Part shown: piece after piece, positions 14,226 to 22,878 of the stretch | Layout: each line of letters opens with the position of its first letter | Position numbering within the stretch: position 1 is the stretch's first letter | From: Methylobacillus caricis | Lineage (GTDB): Bacteria; Pseudomonadota; Gammaproteobacteria; Burkholderiales; Methylophilaceae | Length of the DNA stretch: 64,000 nt | NCBI RefSeq assembly: GCF_020532705.1 | Contig: NZ_JAJAVD010000001.1 | Span: 744,001 to 808,000, forward strand | Direction of reading: 5' to 3' | The notes under the pieces: generated by a model | The model's database searches: none | What the model saw: the letters and a program-made list of their open reading frames with translations, nothing else | What the model was told of the DNA's origin: nothing | Made by a program: the position numbers and the translations under genes

Positions 14226-16793
14226 ATGCTAACTGCTTACCGAAATCATGTAGACGAGCGCGCTGCGCAAGGTCTGCCCCCACTCCCACTTGATGCAGAA
14301 CAAACTGCCTCCCTGATTGAACTCTTGAAAAATCCACCTGCTGGGGAAGAGGCCTATTTGGTGAATTTACTGGAAAACCGCATTCCTGCCGGCGTGGACC
14401 AGGCAGCCTATGTCAAGGCAGCTTTTCTTTCTGACGTTGCCAAGGGCGTGGCTGTTTCCCCATTAGTCTCTTCACAAAGGGCTGTTGAATTGCTGGGCAC
14501 CATGCTGGGCGGCTATAACGTACAGGCCCTGGTAGCCTTGCTTGATACGCCGCTGGCCGAGCATGTGGTCAAGGCACTGTCTCACACCATCCTTATGTTT
14601 GACGCGTTCCATGATGTTGCCGAGAAGATGAGGGCAGGCAATGCCTACGCCCGGCAGTTGATTGAATCATGGGCAGAGGGCGAGTGGTTTACCAACCGCC
14701 CTGTGTTGCCAGAGGAAATGCGCCTGGTAGTGTTCAAGGTGGAAGGTGAAACCAATACTGATGACTTGTCTCCTGCACAGGAAGCCTGGTCACGCCCCGA
14801 TATTCCGCTGCACGCCAAGGCCATGCTGGTCAACAAGATGCCTGATGGCCTTGCCATGATAGAAATCCTGAAACAAAAGGGTCTGCCATTGGCCTACGTA
14901 GGTGATGTAGTTGGTACCGGCTCTTCGCGCAAGTCTGCGATCAATTCCGTGCAATGGCACATGGGTAGCGATATTCCTTTTATCCCCAACAAGCGTACTG
15001 GCGGTGTAGTCCTGGGGGGCAAGATTGCGCCGATTTTCTTCAATACTGCGGAAGACTCTGGTGCCTTACCTATCCAGTGTGATGTGAGTGCCATGAATAC
15101 TGGTGACGTAATCATTGTGCGTCCTTATGAAGGCAAGGTGCTGAACGAGCAGGGAATCGAGATTTCCAGCTTTACGCTGGCACCTTTGACCATGCCGGAT
15201 GAAGTCCGTGCCGGGGGCCGTATTCCGCTGATCGTAGGGCGCGGGCTGACAACCAATGCCCGCCAGTTGCTGGGACTTGAGCCTTCCAGCCTGTTCATAC
15301 ATCCGATTGCTCCTGAAGATACTGGCAAGGGTTACACCTTGGCGCAAAAAATGGTGGGCCGTGCCTGTGGCTTGCCAGAAGGCAAGGGCGTGCGTCCCGG
15401 TACTTATTGCGAACCCAAGATCACCACCGTGGGTTCACAAGACACTACTGGCGCCATGACACGCGATGAATTAAAAGAATTGGCATGTCTCGGATTCTCA
15501 TCAGACCTGGTCATGCAGAGTTTCTGTCATACCGCAGCCTATCCCAAGCCAGTGGATATCAAGCTTCAGCACTCGTTGCCAGAATTCATTTCCAGCCGCG
15601 GCGGCGTCAGCCTGCGTCCTGGTGATGGTGTGATCCACTCCTGGCTCAACCGCCTGATCCTGCCGGATACCGTGGGTACCGGTGGCGATTCGCATACACG
15701 TTTCCCGATCGGCATTTCCTTCCCGGCCGGTTCCGGCCTGGTGGCGTTTGCCGCCGCGATGGGCGCGATGCCGCTGGATATGCCTGAGTCCGTACTGGTG
15801 CGCTTCAAGGGCGAAATGCAGCCCGGGATTACCTTGCGTGACCTGGTTAACGCCATTCCTTACGCAGCCATTCAGAAGGGTGAGCTGACTGTAGGCAAGC
15901 AGGGCAAGAAGAATATCTTCAATGGCCGCATTCTCGAAATTGAAGGTTTGCCTGACCTCAAGGTAGAACAGGCATTTGAGTTTGCCGATGCTTCTGCCGA
16001 GCGTTCCGCCAATGGATGTACCGTGCACCTCAACAAGGAACCGGTGATTGAATTCCTCAAGTCCAATATCGTGTTGATGCAGAACATGATAGACAATGGC
16101 TATGAGGATGCACGCACCTTGCAACGCCGCATCGAATCCATGGAAGCTTGGCTGGCTGATCCCCAGTTGCTGCAGCCGGATGCTGATGCCGAATATGCCT
16201 ATGTGCTGGAAATTGACCTGAATGAAGTGAAGGAACCATTGGTGGCTTGCCCCAATGATCCTGACGACATCAAGCCATTGTCAGCCGTGGTGGGTGACAA
16301 GATAGATGAAGTTTTCATTGGTAGCTGCATGACCAATATCGGTCATTATCGTGCTGCGGCCAAGGTGCTGGAAGGTGCTGGCGGTATCCCTACACGCCTG
16401 TGGATTGCCCCACCAACCCGCATGGATGAAAGCCAATTGCGTGACGAAGGTGTTTATTCCGTGTTCGGGGTTGCGGGAGCACGTACCGAAATACCGGGCT
16501 GCTCCTTGTGCATGGGCAACCAAGCGCGGGTGGCAGACAAGGCGACCGTGTTCTCTACCAGTACACGTAACTTTGACAACCGCATGGGCAAGGATGCTCG
16601 TGTCTACCTCGGTTCTGCCGAGCTGGCAGCCGTGTGTGCCCGTTTGGGGCGTATGCCTAGCCCAGCTGAGTACCTGGATACGGTAGGAGACAAACTCACC
16701 AAGAATTCAGAAAATATCTACAAATACCTGAATTTTGACCAGATGCCAGAGTATGCCAGGAAGGTCATCCCGATCGCCGAGGTGGCAAGCTGA
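14226..16793 (+). CDS. acnB: Bifunctional aconitate hydratase 2 / 2-methylisocitrate dehydratase
   Basis: 855 residues, full length for AcnB. The order is the AcnB-specific HEAT-like domain (residues about 1-160), the swivel domain (about 170-380) and the catalytic core. The 4Fe-4S ligands are C701 in [11 protein letters not shown] and C759/C762 in [29 protein letters not shown] and [14 protein letters not shown] are further signatures. It interconverts citrate and isocitrate and can act in the methylcitrate cycle. The gene stands alone, with its own likely promoter and a strong terminator. Confidence 0.97.
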   Translation: MLTAYRNHVDERAAQGLPPLPLDAEQTASLIELLKNPPAGEEAYLVNLLENRIPAGVDQAAYVKAAFLSDVAKGVAVSPLVSSQRAVELLGTMLGGYNVQALVALLDTPLAEHVVKALSHTILMFDAFHDVAEKMRAGNAYARQLIESWAEGEWFTNRPVLPEEMRLVVFKVEGETNTDDLSPAQEAWSRPDIPLHAKAMLVNKMPDGLAMIEILKQKGLPLAYVGDVVGTGSSRKSAINSVQWHMGSDIPFIPNKRTGGVVLGGKIAPIFFNTAEDSGALPIQCDVSAMNTGDVIIVRPYEGKVLNEQGIEISSFTLAPLTMPDEVRAGGRIPLIVGRGLTTNARQLLGLEPSSLFIHPIAPEDTGKGYTLAQKMVGRACGLPEGKGVRPGTYCEPKITTVGSQDTTGAMTRDELKELACLGFSSDLVMQSFCHTAAYPKPVDIKLQHSLPEFISSRGGVSLRPGDGVIHSWLNRLILPDTVGTGGDSHTRFPIGISFPAGSGLVAFAAAMGAMPLDMPESVLVRFKGEMQPGITLRDLVNAIPYAAIQKGELTVGKQGKKNIFNGRILEIEGLPDLKVEQAFEFADASAERSANGCTVHLNKEPVIEFLKSNIVLMQNMIDNGYEDARTLQRRIESMEAWLADPQLLQPDADAEYAYVLEIDLNEVKEPLVACPNDPDDIKPLSAVVGDKIDEVFIGSCMTNIGHYRAAAKVLEGAGGIPTRLWIAPPTRMDESQLRDEGVYSVFGVAGARTEIPGCSLCMGNQARVADKATVFSTSTRNFDNRMGKDARVYLGSAELAAVCARLGRMPSPAEYLDTVGDKLTKNSENIYKYLNFDQMPEYARKVIPIAEVAS

Positions 16794-16814
16794 CCTGGCG
16801 TTGCCGAGGGTATG

Positions 16815-16850
16815 AAACAAATAAGCCGCTTCATGCGGCTTATTTGTTTT
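16815..16850 (+). terminator. Intrinsic terminator of acnB
   Basis: Fifteen-base arms (aaacaaataagccgc / gcggcttatttgttt) around a five-base loop, with the 3' arm ending in a T tract. Confidence 0.9.
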
Positions 16851-16924
16851 TGGACGGACAACAATTTATGAGACCGCCCCTGGGTTAATTTTCGGTGGCT
16901 ACCGGATCATGGAATGGCAGATAG

Positions 16925-16949
16925 AAAAAAGTCCGGAATGTATCCGGAC
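16925..16949 (-). terminator. Intrinsic terminator of the minus-strand PEP-CTERM gene
   Basis: On the minus strand GTCCGGA and TCCGGAC flank a five-base loop and are followed by six T. It lies 42 bp past the stop at 16991. Confidence 0.85.
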
Positions 16950-16990
16950 CTGTGTTGGCTGCGAACTGTGAATAAAGCGGAAAAGGCGGG

Positions 16991-17839
16991 TTATGCAGCG
17001 GTACGCCTGCGCATGAATCCCAGCAACCCCAGCCCAGCCAGGAACATGGCATAGGCCGTTGGTTCAGGCACGGCGGCAATCGCCGAGAACTGCGAGGGAT
17101 TATCCCAGCTCATGGTCAGCGTGTGCGAGGCATCGACCGATGTGCCATTGATGGCCGTGGCTTCCACCGCCACCCATACATATACGACCTCGCCCGGGGC
17201 ATAGCCGCCCAGGTTCAAGCTGCCCGACACGGTCTGGTATGTGCCATCGTCGTAATAGTCCTTGCCGATGCCGCCATGCCAATAGTCGAGTATCGTATAA
17301 CGGCCGGTCTGCTCTGAAAACGCCAGTTCTCCTACGGTCCCCGCACTCAGAAAGGCAACGCGGGATAATTCATCGTCGGAACCGGAGGGGAGGCTGTCCT
17401 TGAAGACGAGAATGTCTGCCTCAACACGGCCATCCGCCTCACCGGAAAACGAGATATTCAGGATGTTGCTGCCGTGGGACAAGACATCGAACGCCTGGAA
17501 TGCATGTATCCAGACCCATCTGTAAGCATCGTCATTGGCAGCTGTCTTGACCTTGAGCGTGGGCAGGCTGCTGGGTCCACTGAGCGCAGCGGATGCTGCA
17601 GTGCCGCTACTGTTAGGGGTAAAGCTACCTTCATTGACGGCGCTGGCACTGATGCCGATGCCGCCATCACTATAGTAGTCCCCTCCTAGCTGCGCTGTAA
17701 AAACTTCTATGTTGGTTCCAGACACGGCGGCATGGGCGTTTTCCGCCAGGCCGACTGCGGCGAGCATGGCCATCATGGGTAGATAATATAGCCGGCGATA
17801 TGGCTTGGCAGGGGTATTACCAGCATCTTTGAACAACAT
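16991..17839 (-). CDS. PEP-CTERM sorting-domain exported protein
   Basis: 282 residues. A signal peptide (about residues 16-38, ending ENAHAAVSG) opens the protein and a PEP-CTERM anchor closes it: VPEPTAYAMFLAGLGLLGF followed by MRRRTAA. PEP-CTERM tails are recognised by an exosortase, which processes proteins for the cell surface or matrix in bacteria making exopolysaccharide; no exosortase is in this window. The middle is a beta-rich domain with Gly/Ser/Asp-rich segments and no family I recognise. It is a single-gene unit with its own terminator. Confidence 0.85.
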   Translation of the reverse strand: MLFKDAGNTPAKPYRRLYYLPMMAMLAAVGLAENAHAAVSGTNIEVFTAQLGGDYYSDGGIGISASAVNEGSFTPNSSGTAASAALSGPSSLPTLKVKTAANDDAYRWVWIHAFQAFDVLSHGSNILNISFSGEADGRVEADILVFKDSLPSGSDDELSRVAFLSAGTVGELAFSEQTGRYTILDYWHGGIGKDYYDDGTYQTVSGSLNLGGYAPGEVVYVWVAVEATAINGTSVDASHTLTMSWDNPSQFSAIAAVPEPTAYAMFLAGLGLLGFMRRRTAA

Positions 17840-18174
17840 GATCCTCTCCTTTTATAGTAGTCATGGCGTTGGATGAAAGTCTGGTGCAACTGCCTGGATT
17901 ATTGACTAAATCCGGGACGAATGAAATAGCAAAAAATGCTGATTGTGATATTGATAACAGAATGATTTGAAAACTGATTTTTGGTCTGGCATAGATCATT
18001 ATGTACGGCGTAATAACCAACGGGCATTGCACCTGCGAACATGATGAACATGTTGTTTAAAGATATGTATGTTTCCATTTTGTATGACATCTCTGAATGA
18101 AAGTGGAAAGCTGTTGTCAATTCACTTTATTCGCGTCATGTCTCTCTATAAAAAGCACGTCAAGGAGGCTGAAA
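17840..18174. other. Intergenic region between divergent genes
   Basis: 335 bp, AT-richer than the surroundings, separating a minus-strand PEP-CTERM gene and a plus-strand DUF3016 gene. It must hold both promoters. A TATAAA at 18147 is a possible -10, but no convincing -35 pair was found. No RNA or coding signal seen. Confidence 0.5.
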
Positions 18175-18681
18175 ATGAAATACGTGGTTTTCTTGCTTAT
18201 GTCGTTAGTATTGCTGCCAGCATCAGCGACAGAGTTGCCGAAACCGCCTGTCACGGTCGAGTATATCTCGCCGGAAAAATTCACGGATGTTTCCAGCATT
18301 GATCACGGCCCGCCCAATAGCAGTTATCTCGACCAGCTCAGCAAGCATGTAATGAAAAAGGCAGCGACTTACCTATCACAAGGCGAGCAGCTGACAATCT
18401 CTATCACGGATATTGATATGGCAGGCGGCTTTGAACCGTGGAGGACCCCTGGTAATGATATTCGCATGATTCGCCATATTTACCCGCCGCGTATCGAGCT
18501 TGCTTACCAGTTGTACGATGCTGGCGGCGAGCTGCTGAAAGAGGGTAAAGAACGCCTGATCAACCTTAATTATCAGCTTAATATGCTACCTGCCAGCACT
18601 GATACCATGCGCCACGAAAAAGCCTTGATGGATGATTGGCTGGCCAAGTTGTTTGCAGATGGCCAGGCTGTAAAAAAATGA
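18175..18681 (+). CDS. DUF3016 domain exported protein
   Basis: 168 residues from the ATG at 18175, which has a perfect AAGGAGG seven bases upstream. The N-terminal KYVVFLLMSLVLLPASATEL is a signal peptide. The rest matches the DUF3016 pattern as I know it: VTVEYISPEKFTDV near the start, LTISITDIDMAGGFEPW in the middle and RIELAYQLYDAGGELLKEG near the end. No catalytic residues are evident. DUF3016 proteins are periplasmic and of unknown function. Isolated gene; the next feature begins 123 bp later. Confidence 0.8.
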   Translation: MKYVVFLLMSLVLLPASATELPKPPVTVEYISPEKFTDVSSIDHGPPNSSYLDQLSKHVMKKAATYLSQGEQLTISITDIDMAGGFEPWRTPGNDIRMIRHIYPPRIELAYQLYDAGGELLKEGKERLINLNYQLNMLPASTDTMRHEKALMDDWLAKLFADGQAVKK

Positions 18682-18804
18682 TCAGGGGGTTTTGAATTTT
18701 CACCACGAGGTTGAGGGCCTGTGCGGCTTGTGACAGGTTGGCTGGCCCTGCAAGGCCGACCAAGATCGCTGAATGAGTCAGTTCTATATAAATGAAGAGG
18801 TCAC

Positions 18805-18978
18805 ATGAAGGCAAATGTAGGTGGTTTGGATCGTGTACTGCGCGCTGGATGGGCGGTCTTTTTCCAAAGGCCAGTGTGGGCATATATCAGGGCATTGCCA
18901 CCGTTAACCGGCTTGTTGTGCCGGTGCTCAGCATATACCCTGCTGGGTGTGCGGACTTGCAATAGCAGGGTGAAATGA
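18805..18978 (+). CDS. DUF2892 (YgaP-like) membrane protein, shortened and possibly degenerate
   Basis: 57 residues; ATG preceded by gaagagg. The start (MKANVGGLDRVLRAG) and end (LPPLTGLLCRCSAYTLLGV) match the DUF2892 inner-membrane domain found beside rhodanese and sulfur transport genes. Between them, where about 25 hydrophobic residues are expected, the sequence is short and carries polar and charged residues (FFQRPVWAYIRA). No frameshift restores a hydrophobic stretch. It overlaps the next gene (ATG at 18975 inside its stop region). Either it is a drifted pseudogene kept for translational coupling or a divergent small protein. Confidence 0.6.
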   Translation: MKANVGGLDRVLRAGWAVFFQRPVWAYIRALPPLTGLLCRCSAYTLLGVRTCNSRVK

Positions 18979-19400
18979 TGGTCGACTGGACACATGCAAC
19001 CCCGTTGAGTTCGCTGGCAGGTGGGGTGTTGATTGGCTTGGCTGCAGCGCTGCTGTTGGTTATGAACGGGCGAATTGCTGGCATCAGCGGCATTCTGGGA
19101 GGCCTGCTCAAGGCGTCATGGTCGGACAGCGCCTGGCGCATCTGCTTTCTGACCGGCCTGGTTGCTTCTCCATGGCTGTATTCGTTCTGGGCGCCCTTGC
19201 CAGGGATGGTAGCCACTAGCGATATAAACCTGTTAGTAGTAGCTGGCCTCTTGGTGGGTCTGGGAACACGCCTGGGATCGGGATGTACCAGCGGTCATGG
19301 GGTTTGCGGTATCGCCAGGCTTTCGCCACGGTCTATCGTGGCAACGTTGATCTTTATGCTTGCAGCGATGGCGACGGTCTATATCCGTCACCGGTTATGA
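18975..19400 (+). CDS. YeeE/YedE-family sulfur transporter, first half
   Basis: 141 residues with four to five membrane segments. The motif GTRLGSGCTSGHGVCGIARL, with its conserved cysteines, is the hallmark of the N-terminal half of YeeE/YedE (PmpA-like) transporters, which move thiosulfate or related sulfur compounds. The ATG at 18975 overlaps the stop of the DUF2892 gene, and a second ATG three bases later is possible. Its partner half is encoded 10 bp downstream. The two-gene format contrasts with the single-chain E. coli protein. Confidence 0.87.
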   Translation: MMVDWTHATPLSSLAGGVLIGLAAALLLVMNGRIAGISGILGGLLKASWSDSAWRICFLTGLVASPWLYSFWAPLPGMVATSDINLLVVAGLLVGLGTRLGSGCTSGHGVCGIARLSPRSIVATLIFMLAAMATVYIRHRL

Positions 19401-19410
19401 GGAGGCACGC

Positions 19411-19827
19411 ATGCACTTCATTACAGCATTGCTAGCAGGCCTCTTGTTTGGACTGGGACTGATCGTCTCCGGGATGACCAATCCACAGAAGGTACTCGCC
19501 TTTCTGGATATAACAGACCAATGGGATCCTTCCCTGGCATTTGTCATGCTGGGTGCCATCCCGGTCATGGCATTGGCTTACAGGCTGATGGGAACACGTC
19601 GTCACACTTGCTTGCAGCAGGAAATACATATTCCATCCAACCGGCAGCTTGATGCAAAGTTGGTAGCAGGTGCGGTCATATTTGGCATAGGCTGGGGGCT
19701 GGTCGGCTATTGTCCTGGTCCAGCGTTGGCAAGCCTATTGACTGGGCATGGCAGTCCTGTTGTATTCTCGCTGGCGATGGTGGCCGGCATGCTGCTCTAT
19801 AGGCTATTGTCCCGCTTTATGGACTGA
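19411..19827 (+). CDS. YeeE/YedE-family sulfur transporter, second half (DUF6691-like)
   Basis: 138 residues from the ATG at 19411 with gaggagg upstream. Four membrane segments; LLFGLGLIVSGMTNPQKVLAF and the later FGIGWGLVGYCPGPALASL are the typical motifs, the second supplying a conserved Cys. It complements the upstream half to form a complete YeeE/YedE transporter at the inner membrane. Its stop codon shares bases with the ATG of a 38-codon frame (19827-19943). The substrate is probably a reduced sulfur species, by family only. Confidence 0.87.
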   Translation: MHFITALLAGLLFGLGLIVSGMTNPQKVLAFLDITDQWDPSLAFVMLGAIPVMALAYRLMGTRRHTCLQQEIHIPSNRQLDAKLVAGAVIFGIGWGLVGYCPGPALASLLTGHGSPVVFSLAMVAGMLLYRLLSRFMD

Positions 19828-19943
19828 TGGCCATGGATGGTAATCCTTTTGGTATTGGGCTCGCATCGCCTTTTATCGCAGCTGCGGCAGCGGAATGCTA
19901 TATGGGCGGCATTTCACCAAACGCCTGTCTGCATCATCACTGA
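19827..19943 (+). CDS. Possible 38-residue microprotein coupled to the sulfur transporter
   Basis: The ATG overlaps the transporter stop as TGATG. The product would carry an Ala-rich segment (SPFIAAAAAECYMGG), two Cys and a His-His-His C-terminus. There is no independent ribosome site, so it could only be made by reinitiation. The composition is compatible with metal or sulfur binding, but chance is a real alternative for so short a frame. Confidence 0.25.
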   Translation: MAMDGNPFGIGLASPFIAAAAAECYMGGISPNACLHHH

Positions 19944-20025
19944 AGAAAAGCTTCGCGGTGGTGGTGCTATGGAGTGTGCAATCTCGTAACACTCATCCAG
20001 GCCTGTCACGCCTGGATGGATTGGC

Positions 20026-20553
20026 TTAATGCTGGTTGTTGCCGGAATGTGCCATGATGCGGTCTATCCAGGCAATGGAAACCGCAGAGGCAATGAAGGC
20101 CATATGGATGACCGTTTGCCAGATCAGTGTCTTGTCATCAAGGTTTTCCACATTGATGAATGTTTTCAACAGGTGAATTGAAGAGATGCCGATGATGGAC
20201 ATTGCCAGCTTGACCTTGAGCAGGTTGGCATTTACATGTGAAAGCCAGTCTGGTTCATCGGGATGGCCATTCAGGTTGAGGCGGGAAACGAAGGTTTCAT
20301 AACCGCCAATAATGACCATGATCAGCAAGTTGGAAATCATCACTACGTCAATCAGGCCCAGCACCATCAGCATGATGTCTGCTTCATGCAATTGTGGCAG
20401 TCTTTCAATCAGATGAAAGAGTTCTTTCATGAAGTGAATGACATAAACGATTTGGGCAATGATCAGCCCCAGGTAAAGCGGGAGTTGTAGCCAGCGGCTA
20501 CCAAACAAGATGGCGCTGAGAGGGCCCATTTTGCTGCTGGGTTGTTGTTGCAT
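20026..20553 (-). CDS. UPF0114 (YqhA-like) membrane protein
   Basis: 175 residues; ATG preceded by aggaagt. Three to four hydrophobic segments: LPLYLGLIIAQIVYVIHF, IMLMVLGLIDVVMISNLLIM, LAMSIIGISSIHLLKTFINV and a C-terminal one. The GGYETFVSRL stretch and the HLLKTF region are conserved in the UPF0114/YqhA family, inner-membrane proteins of unknown function. It is alone, convergent with the sulfur transporter genes and divergent from nothing; rlmJ lies further upstream on the same strand. A hairpin (CATCCAGGC/GCCTGGATG at 19994-20018) follows without a T run. Confidence 0.85.
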   Translation of the reverse strand: MQQQPSSKMGPLSAILFGSRWLQLPLYLGLIIAQIVYVIHFMKELFHLIERLPQLHEADIMLMVLGLIDVVMISNLLIMVIIGGYETFVSRLNLNGHPDEPDWLSHVNANLLKVKLAMSIIGISSIHLLKTFINVENLDDKTLIWQTVIHMAFIASAVSIAWIDRIMAHSGNNQH

Positions 20554-20618
20554 GTGTACTTCCTTTCTTGCTAAACGATCAAATTTAAATTCAGTTGATG
20601 ATATTCGCTGGTGGCTAG

Positions 20619-21464
20619 TCAGGGAATTTGGTGTTCCATACGAAAACTTGCTCCCTGATCCTGCCCAAGTTTTGCCACGAGAACAGGCAAAGTTTCTTTC
20701 AGGGTGGCAGGAAGATTCCAGGGAGGATTGACAATAAAGAGGCCACTACCGTGCATGCCGAACCCTTCAGGAGAGGGTGTATGCACGGTAAGGCTGACGT
20801 TTAGCCAGCTTTTGAGTTGCAGTTTGGCTAATTTATCCTGCATTTGTTGCGCCTCAGGGCGTTGCAGCAGCGGATACCAGATTATGTAGGTGCCGGTTGC
20901 AAACCTTACCAGGCTGTCCTTGAGCGCATCTACAACACGCTGGTAATCACGTTTTTCTTCATAAGGCGGATCAATCAGCACCACGGCGCGGCGTGGTGGG
21001 GGCGGTAGCATGGCCTTGAGGCCAGCGAAGCCATCTTCCTGTTCTACCATGACTTTGCGCCCCGCGGATTTGAAATGTTGACGCAGTAGCTTTGCATCGT
21101 TGGGATGCAGCTCAAACAGGCGCATACGATCATCAGACCGCAGCAAATCTTGCGCCACGCTAGGGGAACCAGGGTAATACCGTAGGTCTGGACTGCGGTT
21201 GTGCTGCTTGATTTGTGCGACAAATTCAGCCAGCGCTGATGGCAGGTTTGGTTCATCCCAAAGCCGGGCTATCCCTTCTGAAAATTCGGCATTTTGCGTG
21301 GCATAGCCTTTATCCAATGCATACATGCCAGCACCAGCATGGGTATCGATATACCAGTATGGCTTATCTTTCTGGCTAGCATAGGAAAGCACCTGGGACA
21401 GCACAAAATGCTTGAGGACATCGGCATGGTTGCCGGCATGAAAGGCGTGGCGATAACTGAGCAT
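20619..21464 (-). CDS. rlmJ: 23S rRNA (adenine2030-N6)-methyltransferase RlmJ
   Basis: 281 residues from the ATG at 21464 (MLSYRHAFHAGNHADVLKH), the canonical RlmJ start; an upstream in-frame ATG adds a non-conserved tail. WYIDTHAGAGMYAL is the SAM-binding region and VVLIDPPYEEKRDY carries the DPPY catalytic motif of N6-adenine methyltransferases. RlmJ modifies A2030 in domain V of 23S rRNA. Single gene, reading away from the divergent CDF exporter. Confidence 0.95.
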   Translation of the reverse strand: MLSYRHAFHAGNHADVLKHFVLSQVLSYASQKDKPYWYIDTHAGAGMYALDKGYATQNAEFSEGIARLWDEPNLPSALAEFVAQIKQHNRSPDLRYYPGSPSVAQDLLRSDDRMRLFELHPNDAKLLRQHFKSAGRKVMVEQEDGFAGLKAMLPPPPRRAVVLIDPPYEEKRDYQRVVDALKDSLVRFATGTYIIWYPLLQRPEAQQMQDKLAKLQLKSWLNVSLTVHTPSPEGFGMHGSGLFIVNPPWNLPATLKETLPVLVAKLGQDQGASFRMEHQIP

Positions 21465-21639
21465 GTGGACCAACTGACAATAAGTGCCGACATTATAAAT
21501 GCCTGGACAGTTGAATTTATGAATTTTCACTTGAAATTACCAATACTTGGCTGGGTTATGAGACTTTTCGCACAAGATTGACTGATATTTAGGTATCCAG
21601 CTTTTTAATTGTATGTAGGCCTGCTAGCATTACAACCCT

Positions 21640-22593
21640 ATGGGAACCCATCATCACGATCATAATCATTCTCACGGCAAGTCAAGTTCATTGCTGCTGC
21701 CCTTGCTGCTTGTTGCCGGATTTGCCATTGTTGAGGCAGTGGGGGGCTGGTGGACCGGCTCGCTGGCGCTATTGGGGGATGCTGGGCATATGGTGTCGGA
21801 TGCCCTGGCATTGTCACTTGCCTGGATAGGCAGTTGGGTTGCACGCAAGCCAGCCACGCATAGGCATAACTTTGGCTTGGTCAGGGCAGAGGTGATTGTG
21901 GCCTTGGTCAATGCTTTGCTCATGCTGGCAGTGATTGCAGGCATCGTTTACGAGGCAGCGCAGCGCCTGCATACACCACAGCCAGTGCAGGGTGCTGAAG
22001 TGATGTTGATTGCCTTTATTGGCATGCTGGTGAATATAGCGGTGGCCTGGATGCTGCACAAGGGTCATAGCAGCCTCAATAGCAGGGCTGCATTGCTGCA
22101 TGTGTTGGGCGACCTGCTGGGGTCGGTGGCGGCGATCGCAGCAGGTGCTGTGATCTACTTCACTGGCTGGATGCCAATTGACCCATTGCTCTCGATATTT
22201 ATTTCGCTGCTGATCCTGGTTTCCACGGTCAGGTTACTGCGGGAAGTGCTACATGTACTGATGGAGGGGGTGCCTCATCATATTGATATGAATGCGGTGC
22301 AGCAGGCATTGACGGCGACACAGAATGTCCGTGAAATACATCACCTGCATATCTGGTCCCTGTCTTCCGAAAAAACGGCACTTTCGGCTCACGTGGTGCT
22401 TGATGACATGCAGGACTGGCATCCTCTGCTCAGCAATCTCAAGCATATGCTGCACGAGCGCTTCAATATTGAGCATGTGACCCTGCAGCCGGAAACCACC
22501 GAGGCATTGCATAGCGGTTCAGCCAATTGCTGGCTGACCCAGAGACCAGCACAGGATCATGACCATCATGATCACGATCATCACACGCATTGA
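21640..22593 (+). CDS. Cation diffusion facilitator (Zn/Co/Cd exporter type)
   Basis: 317 residues with six membrane helices in the first 210. Both ends are His-rich (HHHDHNHSH at the start and HDHHDHDHH at the end), typical of ZitB/CzcD zinc exporters. The transport-site residues are visible as GDAGHMVSDALALSLAW (HxxxD in helix II) and HVLGDLLGSVAAI (HxxxD in helix V). The cytosolic C-terminal domain carries EIHHLHIWSL. It exports divalent cations by proton exchange. No metal regulator lies next to it. Confidence 0.93.
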   Translation: MGTHHHDHNHSHGKSSSLLLPLLLVAGFAIVEAVGGWWTGSLALLGDAGHMVSDALALSLAWIGSWVARKPATHRHNFGLVRAEVIVALVNALLMLAVIAGIVYEAAQRLHTPQPVQGAEVMLIAFIGMLVNIAVAWMLHKGHSSLNSRAALLHVLGDLLGSVAAIAAGAVIYFTGWMPIDPLLSIFISLLILVSTVRLLREVLHVLMEGVPHHIDMNAVQQALTATQNVREIHHLHIWSLSSEKTALSAHVVLDDMQDWHPLLSNLKHMLHERFNIEHVTLQPETTEALHSGSANCWLTQRPAQDHDHHDHDHHTH

Positions 22594-22645
22594 TGAGGCC
22601 TTGCTGCACAGGCAGCAAGCATGACTGAAACTTAAGGAGAACGAT

Positions 22646-22831
22646 ATGCCATACGTGAATATCAAAGTGGCTGGCGCCTTGACCCGCGAGCAGAAAGCCA
22701 AGATTGCCGAGGAAATTACCGATACCCTGGAGCGCATTGCCAAGAAGCCCAAGTCTTATACCTACATTACCTTTGATGAAGTGTCAGGGGAAAACTGGGC
22801 CGTGGCGGGTGAGTTGCTGGATAGTGATTGA
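22646..22831 (+). CDS. 4-Oxalocrotonate tautomerase family protein
   Basis: 61 residues, normal size for the family. After Met removal Pro-1 would be the catalytic base (MPYVNIKVAG), and an aaggagaacg ribosome site lies just upstream. The N-terminal strand, the helix EQKAKIAEEITDTLERI and the YTYITFDEV strand match 2-hydroxymuconate tautomerases. Such small enzymes often act on unknown keto-enol substrates; no aromatic degradation genes are nearby. It follows the CDF gene by 52 bp, after a small hairpin (CTTGCTGC/GCAGCAAG at 22600-22619). Confidence 0.87.
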   Translation: MPYVNIKVAGALTREQKAKIAEEITDTLERIAKKPKSYTYITFDEVSGENWAVAGELLDSD

Positions 22832-22878
22832 TTCCCAGCCTGTCTGTTGATGCCTGATTGTTTATTTTTTGACCGTGG

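Noticed and set aside
19994-20018. CATCCAGGC/GCCTGGATG hairpin as terminator of the UPF0114 gene
   Set aside because: A good stem, but no T tract on either strand. Left as a remark in that gene's entry.
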